A stretch of 64,000 bases of DNA from Stratiolaelaps scimitus (GCA_019614645.1 JABWDB010000021.1:3286001-3350000); one strand, 5' to 3'; shown: positions 53,086-64,000, counted from the stretch's first letter. Translations and numbers: made by a program. Notes: generated by a model not told the origin, from the sequence alone.

Positions 53086-55259
53086 GTACGTGGCAGCTCA
53101 CAAGTATGGCGAGCTGGTGGCGAGCCCGTTCTAGTGGCTTTTGAATGGCGTCAAGAATGGCCAAGTAAGAAGTCATTTTAGCTCGGACTACCCGCCTTAA
53201 GTAGATCTACCTGTTCAATGCATGTTGCACACACTTTTGTCTACTTTGTTTTTCGTCTCTGCGTCAGGCGGCGCCGTGCACAAGGTTGACGTGCGCAAAC
53301 GTTCGCATGGTAACTACTATTACAACTGGAAGTAGGCGTGAAAATATATCATGGCAGAACGAAACAGTTCACTTTTAACTGGAAACAAAGGAAAACGCTG
53401 AAAGGACAGACTTGAATGTACAAAAAACATTGTATCATTCTGTATGATACTCTAAGATTCCACACTACTAGTGATTGACTCGGCTCGTAATCGACGAGGC
53501 GCAAATTTCATCCATAATAAGTTTTTAGTCACTTTTATTTCTATTCTGTTTAGTGACTCCAACGTATATGGCGTGTGTGATCAATAATGCAAGGTTATAT
53601 TGCCCGTATGATACTACTTTTTTTAATGCGTATGACAGGCTTAATCTGAGTGACTAAAGAAAACCAGCTGCCAGCGAGGTAGATTTGTCGCAAATTCACA
53701 TATGCATGCATAAGCAATATTTTTTTTTGGACCGAGCTATTAGAGAATAGCGGGTAAGTTTATTTTGGTGTTATAATTTATCACAATTGTGATATGTGAA
53801 CGTGCATTCTTCCAACAGCGGATGGTGTTAGCACGTAGAAGCGTTTTGTCATCCACGCCAACCCTGTACAGAACCGGAACACTTTCTATGGAGGTTGAAA
53901 TACCTCTGGTGGTGTCCGCGCGTTTAAAGAAAATTTCCTTCTCGACAAAAATATAGTTGCGTGAGGGCGTTCATTTTTGGGTCTATGAAGATGATCCAGA
54001 AAGGTGGATTTATTCAATAGTATATTAAAGGTTTAGCAAAATATTCGGCCGTAAACATTAAGTAACTCAGCTGTATGCGAAGGAAACCCCCACACAGTTA
54101 GCGTTGACATTCATCTGGCAAAGACAACCTAGTCTGCGCGGGGTCTAGTCCAAGGCGACACTTCGACCGAATAAGCAAAGCAGCCTGTCGTAAACGATCT
54201 CAAGCCCGAGCGTCTCCCGAGTCATAACAGAAAAGCGGCCAAAAGGACGATGACGAACGGGGATGACACCTATATTACACAATTCAGGCTCAAGTGTATC
54301 CTCTTTCGAAATTCGAGATGTGTATAGGCCTCACTCCCATGAAACAGCCACTCTCGAGTCTATAGTGATTAGCCAGTGAAAATGAAATATCGATTATGTA
54401 CATTGTTTCATCGCAAGTGTGTTCATTTTGAAGAAACCTCTAATCGGTTGATGTCAGTTTACAGTGGCATGATTCTTTTTGAAAAAAATGTCTATATATG
54501 ATAAAAAACAGTTATTACATATATGATATATATATATATATATATATATGAAACAGCGACAGGAAGTGAACTGACTGCACCATTTTCGGCACACTTGCTT
54601 TTGAGGCCCTACATGACCAATAAAAACGTATACGTACCAATATGTTTCGAGGTACCTGTGAAACGCTGAACCCTCACGTGTAATCAATACCCCCCCTGCG
54701 CGACCCCCGATGATGGTGGTCTTGAGCACACATTCACACGAAACAGAGGTTAGTATTAGTGCGGTTTAAATTGAATCAACAATCAGCAGCTCGTATATAA
54801 AATAGGTGTTGCAAGTGGTCTATCGGATCCGCGGGGAGAGTGGCGGTCATAGAGTCATAATCACCAGTAGTTTTGAATGATGCATGGATTCGACATCCAC
54901 CTTTGCATGTTTGTATTTTAGGGGTCCGTTTTATAAAGCAATGCTGAAAGCAGTTTCGTGGACGTATTTAAGGCTGTGGATCAGCCTGGAAGTTTTACGT
55001 CTAGTATTTTCCTTAAATTCTCTGACTTCGTTGTCCGATGGCGAATTCATGTTTTAAATGTTTTTTTTGTTTTCCTGCGACGGAGTGTGCTCCTATAATA
55101 TCTCCAACCGCACCTAGATCAGAACAAAACGTAAAAGTAAAGGTAATCTGCTAGAAACTCCAATAAGTTGACAAATGTGAAGAACGTTATTTTAATTTGA
55201 AGAAAAATCATTATTTAAAGAAATATCGATATTATCACTAAACATGATTATAGAAATCA
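53086..55259. other. AT-richer intergenic DNA
   Basis: Few triplet repeats and one TA microsatellite (about 54526-54549). No open frame or RNA gene could be supported. Confidence 0.5.
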
Positions 55260-56020
55260 CTTCATAAAGCGACGAGAGTTAAATGCTCTCCGCATCAGTG
55301 GACACCGCCAGGATGTACGAGACCATCCATTGGATGCGGACCAAACTATGTGGGGGTGACTGTGGATGAAAACAGCCTCTTACCGACTAAAACTCCCAGA
55401 CTCGGTGTTATTGAGCCTGGTAATACGCCGCTCTCCAGACAGATGTCGAAACTCTATATTTAGTACTTCGAGCATTTGTCGGGGCGTTGTCGTGCTACGT
55501 TACCCTACTTCGTCGATTGAGGTGACCTGCTCTCCTGCCACTTCCCCTTTGTAGCCTAATAAGTCTCGGCCTTTGTAGTTCTGTCTTGGTCTTAAGAACC
55601 CCCTCTTCCATGCATGCTCCAATCTTCTATGCCACGGTCGATAAAATAATGAAGCGCACGAAGTCCGCTATTGTGCCGTTGGGCGTTACCGGCAGCTCAA
55701 AGTTTCTCCAGCGGTCTTCAGTTCTTCTTCCGCCCTAGCCCTCACCTCTGTTCTGGCCTTATTCAGTGCTGTGCATTCTAGTAATGTGTGTATCTTGGAT
55801 CGCGCGTGACACCTGTCTGGCAGTGTCTGACGGCGCCTTTCCAATACTATGAAGATCGTCTTGGAAATCACCGTGACCGGTGAGGACTTGGGTGAGGTAA
55901 AAGTTTATCTCACCACCAATGCGTTCGAGCCATGCCTTCAGGTCTCGGATAATTGCCCTTACTCTGGCTCCAGGTTGTCCCGCTTGTAGGAACCACTTAT
56001 TGTGTGTTTTAATATACACA
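55260..56020 (-). mobile_element. Degenerate non-LTR retrotransposon 3' end (R1/telomeric-LINE-like)
   Basis: On the minus strand, 55850-56000 encodes QPGARVRAIIRDLKAWL then FYLTQVLTGHGDFQDDLHSIGKA. This resembles the conserved LTGHG.F..YL..IGK block after the RNase H/RT part of R1- and jockey-type LINEs. One frame shift further on, a CHA...H.LLEC pattern matches the usual C-terminal zinc-knuckle (C..C...H...C). The frame then breaks down into an apparent 3' tail toward 55260. Only the C-terminal part is present; it is frameshifted and not functional. Confidence 0.6.
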
Positions 56021-56040
56021 ATAATTAGTTATTCAGTTGG

Positions 56041-56240
56041 GGACAGGAAGTCAGGCCGAAGCCGTCATAATCCCGTGGGAGGCGATAGCCCTGCCACTAT
56101 CCACAGCTAAAGAAAGGCGCAATCCAGCCTGTGGCAGACCCCTTCGATGAGATAGGCAGTGAGGAGGCCCGACCCGTCTAAGGTTTCGAAGGCAAGAGAG
56201 GAACAGAGGTGAGTCAAGATATCATTATCAAGATATATTC
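56041..56240 (+). repeat. Diverged dispersed repeat, copy 1
   Basis: Begins near AGGAAGTCAGGCC and runs past AGAGGTGAGTC (56205-56215). It aligns along its length, with gaps, to the reverse complement of 56690-56911: shared blocks include GTCAGGCC, CTGCCAC, CCTGTGGCAGACC, GGCAAGAG and AGAGGTGAGTC. The frame starting GCCGAAGCCGTC has conservative changes relative to copy 2, suggesting protein-coding transposon ancestry, perhaps a gag-like ORF1. Confidence 0.6.
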
Positions 56241-56689
56241 AAGGACATAAATAAAGCGCTTTAGTGGTTTCTGGTCTGCCAAAACCTTGTCTGCTTAATA
56301 ATTGTCCTATTCAAGTATTATGTTATTATTCTATATTTTAATACTGTTTCGGACTAAATTATCTTCAATGTACAAGTGCCTAAACCCACACCCGCCCTCC
56401 CCGGCCAATATGTTTTCTGAAAAACCAATGCTTCATCGCACTGATTTTCAAGAACTCACACAGTGTTCGAAGTCAGGTAATCATTTTTTCCTACCTGAAC
56501 CTTAGTTGACTTCCCATAGCAAGTCTCACCACAGCTGTATAGCATTGTTTCAGTAAATCTAGATGCGATGCACCTACCTGAATGTTATTTTGCTTATGTT
56601 TTGCACATATGATATCTTCCGCCATATCAACCCTTGTGGCCAATAAATAGACATTGAATCAGCGTTATCCTATACATACATGTGATATC

Positions 56690-56911
56690 AAGAGACTCAC
56701 CTCTTTTCCCCTCTTGCCCTCAAATCCTAAGGTGGCCCCTGCGCCCTTATTGGCAATCTGTACGACGTGGTCTGCCACAGGTGTGTATGCGCCACTGGGG
56801 ACAGGCCCGCAAGATCCTTCCTTCTACAACGCCTTTCCATCGCTCTGAAAAGGTGGCAGTGCTATTGTCTCTGTTGGGCGGACCATGACAGCCTTGGCCT
56901 GACTTCTTGCC
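56690..56911 (-). repeat. Diverged dispersed repeat, copy 2 (inverted)
   Basis: Reverse-oriented partner of 56041-56240. On the minus strand 56898-56701 is open for 66 codons except for one TAG. It is flanked by a cag acceptor-like end and a strong GAG/gtgagt donor. The encoded start, AKAVMVRPTETIALPP, resembles copy 1 (AEAVIIPWEAIALPLS), so the similarity is partly at protein level. Confidence 0.6.
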
Positions 56912-57245
56912 CTTAATTCTTAGCGGCATCACTAATAATATCAAATAAGTTTTTAATATTTATAATATTTTCTATTGTGTTATTATATTTCTCGTTTGTA
57001 GTTGAGGGGGGATTTTCCTGCGGCTGGCCTTGTTGATGGTAGCACATATGGGCTACTGGTTTTCCCTTCTTTTACCCAATCTGCTGTGAAAATAAATCGA
57101 TTAATCAGCCTTTAGCTATGGGAAGGCTTCGTTTATATATCCTTGTTTCTTACAGCAGCACTTTTCATTAAGCAGCGTCTGTCAAGGTCTTTCAAACTCT
57201 CCCGCCAGCCATGCTGGCTATCGTCTGCTCCCGCATAAACATTCT

Positions 57246-57438
57246 ACCCAGCAAAGATCATCATATGTCAGCATCGAACGGCAACAACACAGAACCGTGA
57301 CTCGCTGCTTTCGTTGATCATCAAATTTGACTTACCCTGAACAGTCGCCGGTCTCAAGTGGAAAACTGTTGTTCTGGCTCGTTTTTGTGGGCGCTTTTCG
57401 TGAAGTGAGCGTGAAATTAGCCTCTGGAAGCCATCGAG
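57246..57438. promoter_or_regulatory. PSMD12 upstream region, possible bidirectional promoter
   Basis: The start codon is preceded by a short 5' leader. On the opposite strand a strong donor (GTTCAGG/gtaagtc, junction at 57336/57335) lies about 100 bases upstream of the PSMD12 ATG, as expected for a divergent transcript sharing the promoter. No TATA box is obvious. The minus-strand reading has no convincing open frame. Confidence 0.3.
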
Positions 57439-57663
57439 ATGGTTGAAGTGACGTGCAACGATGACGGACGGATCGTCAAGATGGAGGTGGACTATAGTTC
57501 AGCGGTGGATGAAAAAATCCCGGTGACAGAGGCCCTTGCTCAACAAGGGAAACTAGATGAAGCTCTGGATCAATTGCTCGCTCTGGAGAAACAGACTCGT
57601 ACTGGAGCCGATACACATTCCACCTCAAGGATTCTTGTTCACATTGTCAAACTGTGCTTCCAG
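57439..57663 (+). CDS. Rpn5: PSMD12 exon 1
   Basis: 75 codons from the initiator ATG to CTTCCAG/gtacgt. Encodes the N-terminal [11 protein letters not shown] and EKQTRT...STSRILV blocks. Confidence 0.96.
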
Positions 57664-60090
57664 GTACGTCGGTAGTCAGCTGTTATCGGGTGATCGCATT
57701 ATATAAACTATCTCTTAACTCTGTAACGCAGTAACATTAACTCTTAACTTACATTCACATTTGTGTTTATAAACTATACGTACATTTACACATGAAAGAC
57801 ATCTTCCACTATAATATATATCTGTTGCCCACTACTAGACTTTGTTCGGATAAAACTGTGAGGTATGTACCATGTGTCAGCTAATTGCGAAGTTGTCAGA
57901 TGGCAGGTTACCCATGCTCTATTTATACAACCGTGTGGTTCTTTGACTGTTACATTGATGGCTGTGTTTTCTGTTATTTGTGTGCTGGTGTGCCCTGCTG
58001 GTGCTTCCAAACAACGTAATGGTTACAGGCCAAGAAGTTAGGCAAATTAAACGAAATGGTCGTCACCCTGTCCAAGCGGCGCTCGCAGATGAAGCAAGCT
58101 ATCCAGAAGATGGTACAGGAGTGTTGTGCTTACGTAGACAAACTTGAGGGCAACGATAAACTCAATCTGATAGATACGCTACGAACCGTAACCGCTGGGA
58201 AGATCTACGTCGAAGTCGAACGGGCTCGTCTCACTTATAAGCTATCGCAAATCACCGAAGCCGGGGGCGACATTGAGGGCGCTGCGACACTGATGCAGGA
58301 ACTTCAAGTCGAGACGTTCGGGTCGATGGAGAAACGCGAAAAGGTCGAACTCATTCTGGAGCAGATGCGTTTGTGTCTAGCGCGCAAGGATTTCATTCGA
58401 ACAGCGATCATCGCCAAAAAGATCTCTGTCAAGTTTTTCGACGATATCGAACAGCAAGATCTAAAGCTCAAATACTATGAACTAATGATCACGTTGGGCG
58501 AGCACGATTCCAAATACTTGGATGTGTCCCGTCACTTCCTGGCTATTTACAACACGAAAAAGGTTCAGGAAGATCTAACGAAACGCAATATCGCCCTCCA
58601 GGCAGCTCTGTTGTTTTGTATTCTCGCCCCGTACGACAACGAGCAGCATGATCTTCTTCATCGGCTCAACCAAGATAAGGTGAGACAAAGGTGGTGCAGC
58701 GTTTATCTGACAGGATTCTTGACAACGCGTCGAAAGTTGTAAGGTACTCTTAAGGAAATCCACCGACTACTGGTGTCGCCACTTAATGAAATCCGCATTT
58801 GATCAGCGAAGAACTACGGCAAAGCTATATTGCATTGACGTGTTTGTTTATTAAGCCCAGTGTGGAACTGGCTTATTTATGAAACTGCCACTCTTATTGA
58901 CATTGTTTCACGAGTCGGGAATACTTGGTGGTGCGCTGGTTAATTGCTCAGTTGCTTGATCATGTTCTCATAAAGCAAATATCCGAAAGAGCGCACTTAT
59001 GTATAGTTATTTATGAGCTATCTGTAATTAATTCGATTTGTAACGAGGAAATTGATGAAGAGAGGTTTAAATCCCCTGTGATATGATAATTGTTCTACTG
59101 CTAGTATGGTAGCTTCAAGTTATATAATAACGATAACAGTAAGAAATGAGTCATCCTTAATTGTGTATTGTCTTTCCATACATTAGCTATCCAGACGCTT
59201 AATTAAGTCTCTTTTATCTGGCTTCTGTGCGCCGCCCGTCAACAGGTTCTCAAGGAGCTCTTGAAGTTCAATCAGCTTCTACAGTTGTTTATCACACCTG
59301 AGCTGATCGTCTGGGCCGGCATCTTCAAAGAGTATGAAAAGGAGCTTCGCTCTTCATCGGTTTTCAGCTCAGAGGATCGCTTCGGCGACCTCAAAAAGCG
59401 CGTTGTCGAGCACAATATGCGCGTAATGGCTAAATACTATACGAGAATCCGGCTCGAGCGCATGTCCCAGCTACTTGATCTTTCGATGGCAGAGACTGAA
59501 CAGACGTTGTCTAATCTTGTGGCTAACAAGGTACGTATCCAACTCTCTTTTGCAATATGTATCGTATGTTGTGGCGGGATACTCGACGAAATCCAGTCGA
59601 GGAATTATTAACAATTGAAAATTGTATCACCATCATGTAGCACTAGTAAGTCCAATTTTCATTATGCACCAGGTTATATGACAATGCGCAATTTTATTTA
59701 AGTGCATGTCCTCTATTACAGAGAAGCTATTTCTTTGAAGGAGCTGACGGCACCAGCATTATGAAAATTATTTAGCTCTGCCTGGAGGCATTCCCGCGAG
59801 CCGTCGGTTACAAAAATTGTGTCCAATATTTAAATACCCCTATTATCACTCAATATAGAAAACTGCTTTCGTTTCTGTTAACTTTTTAGGTGGTGTACGC
59901 TAAAGTGGATCGACTCTCGAACATTGTCCACTTCGTCCGTCAGCAGAAAGACCCCGAGCAAGTTCTGAATGATTGGTCGCACAACGTCAATTCACTGATG
60001 AAGCTATTGAGCCGAACGACGCACCTTATCAATAAAGAGGAGATGGTGCACAGGCATCTGCAGCCTGTTACTATCGGCTCTCATGACTAA
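57439..60090 (+). CDS. Rpn5: 26S proteasome non-ATPase regulatory subunit 12 (PSMD12/Rpn5), complete
   Basis: Seen: four phase-0 exons (57439-57663, 58029-58679, 59246-59530, 59890-60090) encode 453 residues, close to the usual 455 or so. Signatures in order: [131 protein letters not shown] and NDWS...[14 protein letters not shown]. Known: this PCI-domain subunit is part of the proteasome lid, the module holding the Rpn11 deubiquitinase, and acts in cytosol and nucleus; helical repeats precede a C-terminal winged-helix PCI domain (about residues 300-420). The start ATG (57439) has G at -3 and +4 and aligns with the family start. The only oddity is a short C-terminal extension after the usual end. 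Identification is certain. Confidence 0.97.
58029..58679 (+). CDS. Rpn5: PSMD12 exon 2
   Basis: 217 codons between ggttacag and GATAAG/gtgaga. Encodes the central helical-repeat region. The first residues ([11 protein letters not shown]) align with the family's AK.WD.LNE segment, which fixes the acceptor upstream of the internal ATG at 58056. Confidence 0.97.
59246..59530 (+). CDS. Rpn5: PSMD12 exon 3 (PCI domain, first part)
   Basis: 95 codons between tcaacag and AACAAG/gtacgt. Includes [20 protein letters not shown] and MSQLLDLSM of the PCI winged helix. Confidence 0.97.
59890..60090 (+). CDS. Rpn5: PSMD12 exon 4 (PCI end and C-terminus)
   Basis: 66 codons and a TAA stop after acceptor ttaactttttag. 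Carries [15 protein letters not shown] and the conserved [18 protein letters not shown] terminal helix. About ten residues ([13 protein letters not shown]) follow the point where many orthologues stop. Confidence 0.96.
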   Translation: MVYAKVDRLSNIVHFVRQQKDPEQVLNDWSHNVNSLMKLLSRTTHLINKEEMVHRHLQPVTIGSHD

Positions 60091-60407
60091 AAGTGGTGGC
60101 TCAGTGGAATGGTCATAAACTGATGGGCCTAGCATTGGCTCAGGCATCTGCTACACTGGTGCATTCATACATCATCCACAGAAACGTAATTTCAAGCTCG
60201 AGAGAAAGCTATACCGCAGTGGGATCAATATTAGCAGTGGCGCATTAACAAGCGATATTGTATTTGGGGTCTACGGGGCAGAAAGTTGGGAACACCCTCA
60301 GACATACGAACACATACACACACCCACTCAAGCGCCAGAGACACCAGTTCAAGAAGATGCCCTATATTATATATAATGTGTAACCTATACTTAGGTAACG
60401 ATATATT

Positions 60408-60534
60408 AATAAATGGGCGATGGATGACAGTCAGGCTCAGTTTATTTGCTATGAGTCATTGTTTGCTTATTTTATATCGTCTTATATTGGCGTATTAGTA
60501 ATTCGTGAATAAATGGTATGGAAACGGTAATAAA
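60408..60534 (+). terminator. PSMD12 poly(A) signal cluster
   Basis: Three AATAAA hexamers lie at 60408-60413, 60508-60513 and 60529-60534, 320-445 bases after the stop codon. That is a normal 3' UTR length for a housekeeping gene. Confidence 0.6.
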
Positions 60535-61539
60535 ATATTAACGGTTGCATTTAGTCAAGCAGATGCTTATTAGTTAATAATGTTAATCATTCTCAATTAT
60601 CAAGATTTCATGAAGTTAGTCATGCTATTTAGGCAGTAACCACGTTGCTTTCGGACAACGTTGGGTTTCTAAATGAACGAAGGTGTTGTTGCTTTTTCGT
60701 TTGGTTGTTCATTTGCTGTCTCCTTCCGGATTAACAGCACGTATTTATTAATTAGTAAATATCCAGTTCTGTAATGTGTAGAGGACATAGATGACCTAAA
60801 GTCTATACTGACATTGGCAAGGCGCAACTCGATGTTGCCTAATCGTAGGTTGATTTAATTGCACTCTAAGCAAAACAAAATGGTATTGCTAACGTCGAGG
60901 TGAGCTATTGTCAAGATAAAACGGGTGCGACACCAATGGCATGACGACTGATCCAAATTTATGATACTTTACTAGGCACTGTGGGCAAAACCGGATTTTT
61001 GCTGTCATCCTAGTGTTTTTCTAACCCAGTACAAAATCGACAGTGCACTTGAGCCTCTTTCCGCATCAATTGCCTAGTTTGAAGTTTGGTCAATCCGGTA
61101 CAAGTCTCTGGCACACTGTGATTATATAATCCCTGAGGAGGAAGTCTAACGTTGGAGTCTCCTTAATCCCTGGAATGATCTTATACATACTTCTGTGTAC
61201 GTTTGTTCATGGCCACGTTTTCTCCTTTATCGTAGGCCATCAAAGCTAAGCATCTCAAGGCTTATGTCGACCAGGGTTCTCTATTCAATAGCTTTTAGAG
61301 TTCATGTAGATACAATACAAAACAGCATTATTGACAGAATGACTACTGTTACATCACTTAAGTCCTCGTAGAAAGTAATAACAAAAAAAAATTGTCATCG
61401 TACACAATGCGTTGACAGCATCATTTTATTATAATTATTTCACAACATTATTTACCGATTCTTAACAATTATATACATTGGTACATATTTGAATTATGGG
61501 ATCCCAGTTATATGTTTATAAACCTCGCTTGAAAACTGA
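60535..61539. other. Intergenic DNA downstream of PSMD12
   Basis: AT-rich with no open frame of interest. A minus-strand AATAAA (61430-61425) lies just before the LINE fragment. Confidence 0.5.
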
Positions 61540-62330
61540 TCACTGAAGTGAATGAGCGAATCTCATGTGGAAGGGTCCCCAGGGTGAGGGTAGGCTGTAG
61601 CCGAGACTGTGCTTACTAGTTTCCTTTGAAACGAAAGGTATCTTAGACGTGGTAGCACGACGATTACAGCGGCTGATGACGGTGATGAGTGGGGATGAGA
61701 TTTCAGGCGGAACCCTACCTTTCGTCATCTTAAATGCAAGCAAGGCAACCGTCATAATGTAAATAAAAAAAATCAAACCTTCATATCGGCCAAATCATTC
61801 GAGGTAAACAGACCATCAACAGGAACTCTATGGCTTCTACCAAACATAGCTCTCAGAGTATCATTCCGGATGATTTGAGCCCCACGAGATATACCTCTAT
61901 ACCACCTCCCCTCATATTCGAAGTGCATAACATAACATCGGTAATTTCAGTGCCTTGTAAACGAGAAGGAATCCATCCAAAGGAACAGATGGTTCTATTG
62001 GATGGAACCTGTTCGTCTGAGACCTCTTACAGCTGCAACAATAGAGTCGCATCTAGGACCTATAGATTCTAGGTGACTCGGCCATTTTAAAGTCGCATGT
62101 AGATATCTCATCTCATATCAATCTATCCCAAGCACTGGATAGATTGAGTCAAGTCAAGCGTGACCTGCTGTACATCGACGATTCTCCGCGGAGTACGAAA
62201 CAGCACCAGACACGTTTCGCTGGCGTTGACAACAAGACCAAAAGTTTTAAAAGTCTCGATGGCATTTTTTGATACACTCAATGGAAATACGCACTCTTCA
62301 TCAAGCCAAGTAGACTGGACTGCTTACTCG
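61540..62330 (-). mobile_element. Degenerate LINE fragment (reverse-transcriptase thumb region)
   Basis: The minus-strand frame 62323-62123 (66 codons) contains AIETFKTFGLVVNASETCLVLF, the RT motif in which FGL..N..KT precedes the hydrophobic strand, and ends near CLG where the family has YLG. About 55 codons on, near 61966-61919 in another frame, VYKALKLPMLCYA matches the vYkA.vlPtLLYG motif. Near 61731-61699, KMTKGRVPPEI matches the RM.dgR.P segment. Motif order and spacing fit one LINE, broken by several frameshifts and stops. It belongs to a different clade from the element at 55260-56020. AATAAA on the minus strand at 61430-61425 may be its tail signal. Confidence 0.6.
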
Positions 62331-63726
62331 AAATGCTGAGAAGCAAGCGTGAGTCAAAATTTAGTGTCAGCCGACAAACTTCGACGACACCCATTATACA
62401 GAAACACGTGAAGTTAAATTTCGACAAAACATACGTCAGTTAGTCTATCTTGTTAGATAAAATGATGTTTTCTTACGTTATTGTAAATTCTCTTGTATCT
62501 TCTCTTGGACAGAGTATTGTTGGTTGTTAGAAACATGTTCAAAACTCTAGATGATCGTTTTTTCCCTCTACCTCAATAATCAGTATGAATCCAAAACTAC
62601 AATCAGTAATATATCGTAAGCCATTTGAGTGCAGCTGAGATGTTCAAATGATAGCCAAGTTCTCGGAATCTGAGCTCGATTCGTCGCAAGACAAATTTAG
62701 CTAAACTTTGATAGACTTATAAAGTAAGTACGAACATTTGTTGATATGAGTTAAGAGAACACGATAAGATGTTGCAAGGGATTATTTCGCAAAAAAACCG
62801 TCGAGAGCAGTGTAAGCGTGCTTCGCTTGAACCTTCTCTCAGCTAAAGTTGTTCACGAAGGTGATGATATCTGACGGTGTGACTACGTGAAAAGAAATAT
62901 ATTATTATGTGTGATCGTATACCTCAGATGTATAGATACATACAGATACTTATATTTGTGTGTTGAGTCCCTCTGTACTGGCTAATGGAATTGAATTTCT
63001 GTTTGAGTCAAATTTCTGGAGTAAGTCTGCAACGCATGGGAACGATTTAGGTCAAAATCACTGCGAAATATCCATTGGACCCTTGATTCAAAATCTCCAG
63101 CTTTTTCAAAGGTAATTAAAAAAAGTCACTTTTTTTGCTATTGAATGCCTACGTAATGCATTTTAATAATTAATTAAGAAACTCCTTTATTTTATCGGGG
63201 GTGAGGTGTATATATATCAGAGTTAGACGCATAGAAGCGTACAAACACTAAATACCTAGCCTCAAAGTACATCACACATAGAAGTTAGGTGTCCGTGGAT
63301 CCGGTTGAGCGTGCGTCACGCAGACATGTTCGAGACAAGCTCGGTGTACGCGATCGAATATACTAACGTTTTAGTAATGCGAAAATGAAGAACTGAGGCA
63401 GAGTTTCACTACAAAGCATGAATAGCGCAGTCTCTGAAAGAATTTCATTTGTGCAGTTTCAATCATTAATTAAGATGTAATCGATTGAGGCCCCCACACA
63501 GGGGAGCACTAAGGTAGTTTTAATAAGACATTTTTTTATCTTTGTACAAGGCATTATATTTATGCATCAGGTTCTTATATAATAAAACATCTAACAATAG
63601 TAATTCACAAATAAGGTTGTTTATTTAACAAAACACAATATATGATGGCTGAAGTCAAGTTGTACGGTGACTGGCACACAAAAACATGAAGAGGTTGAAT
63701 TGATAATTATAAAAATATCGCTGCCT
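62331..63726. other. AT-rich intergenic DNA
   Basis: Nothing coding recognised. Short AT-rich strings and no tandem array. The upstream part of the adjacent LINE may extend here but cannot be read. Confidence 0.5.
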
Positions 63727-63799
63727 CGCCCCGGATGAGTGACGAACTGACGACCTTCAGATTATGACACTGACGAACTACCTTTCGTATTACCGAGGC
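63727..63799 (-). pseudogene. tRNA-Met(CAT)-like pseudogene
   Basis: 73 nt on the minus strand, from GCCTCGGTA to CCGGGGCG. The acceptor stem pairs over seven bases. The anticodon arm TCAGTGTCATAATCTGA is nearly identical to elongator tRNA-Met with CAT in the loop. The D-stem has two mismatches and the T-stem a C-C mismatch and a weak pair, so it is probably a decayed gene or SINE head. Confidence 0.65.
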
Positions 63800-63862
63800 G
63801 AAGGACGATTATGAAGCTGCGTTCATTATTAAAAACAGTGTGTGGTATATATATATATATAA

Positions 63863-63930
63863 CTTGGGCGGCTAAGTTTCTGGCTGAGAAAAGCCGGGGG
63901 TCACAGGTTCGGGCTATGTGAAGTGGCACA
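63863..63930 (+). repeat. tRNA-derived SINE-like fragment
   Basis: GGCGGCTAAGT is followed by a GGCT/AGCC anticodon-like stem, GGGGGTCACAGG and box-B-like GGTTCGGGC. This order matches common tRNA-derived SINE heads. No full cloverleaf forms. It is separated from the tRNA-Met relic by a TA microsatellite (63846-63860). Confidence 0.3.
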
Positions 63931-64000
63931 TGACAACTCAACCACTACTATTCGTTTTGTGTGCTGGAAGAGGATTGGCCACCCCGGAAGCATGTCTGCC

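Noticed and set aside
56701..56898. Faint similarity of the minus-strand frame to an SGF29 (SAGA subunit) linker (CG.VPSG.Y)
   Set aside because: The tudor-domain residues that should follow are absent, a TAG interrupts the frame, and a second diverged copy lies nearby inverted, so a repeat/retroelement explanation is better.

Overview
Eukaryotic, almost certainly arthropod, nuclear DNA. Evidence is GT-AG introns, AATAAA signals, dense microsatellites, decayed non-LTR retrotransposons, and two gene structures that read as clear animal orthologues. A chelicerate such as a parasitiform mite would fit, but the sequence does not prove the order.

Only two protein-coding genes can be supported, both on the + strand. 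The first is a many-fingered C2H2 zinc-finger gene orthologous to Drosophila Oaz and vertebrate ZNF423/ZNF521. Four phase-compatible coding exons (42166-48704) give about 981 residues with about 22 classical fingers. Its first visible exon starts with a split codon and has no ATG, so at least one upstream coding exon is missing. The second is the 26S proteasome lid subunit PSMD12/Rpn5. It is complete in four phase-0 exons (57439-60090) and encodes 453 residues.

Layout: 1-42165 has no gene recognisable by homology. It is full of interrupted CAG/CTG, CGA/TCG, CAT/ATG, GA and TA repeats, and most long open frames there are by-products of those repeats. I read much of it as the 5' and intronic territory of Oaz. 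It contains a textbook recursive-splicing (ratchet) sequence at 6887/6888, a perfect 24-bp hairpin just upstream of it, and several candidate 5' exons. 48705 to about 50350 is the Oaz 3' UTR with several poly(A) hexamers. 51100-53100 is a second repeat-rich block. From about 53100 onward the DNA is AT-richer and carries retrotransposon debris around PSMD12: a telomere/R1-like LINE end (55260-56020), an inverted pair of diverged coding-like repeats (56041-56911), a second LINE with reverse-transcriptase and thumb motifs (61540-62330), and tRNA-like relics at the right edge.

The two genes are unrelated in function: a tissue regulator with large non-coding surroundings, and a compact housekeeping gene. 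They lie head-to-tail, 8.7 kb apart. No bacterial, viral, CRISPR or toxin system is visible.
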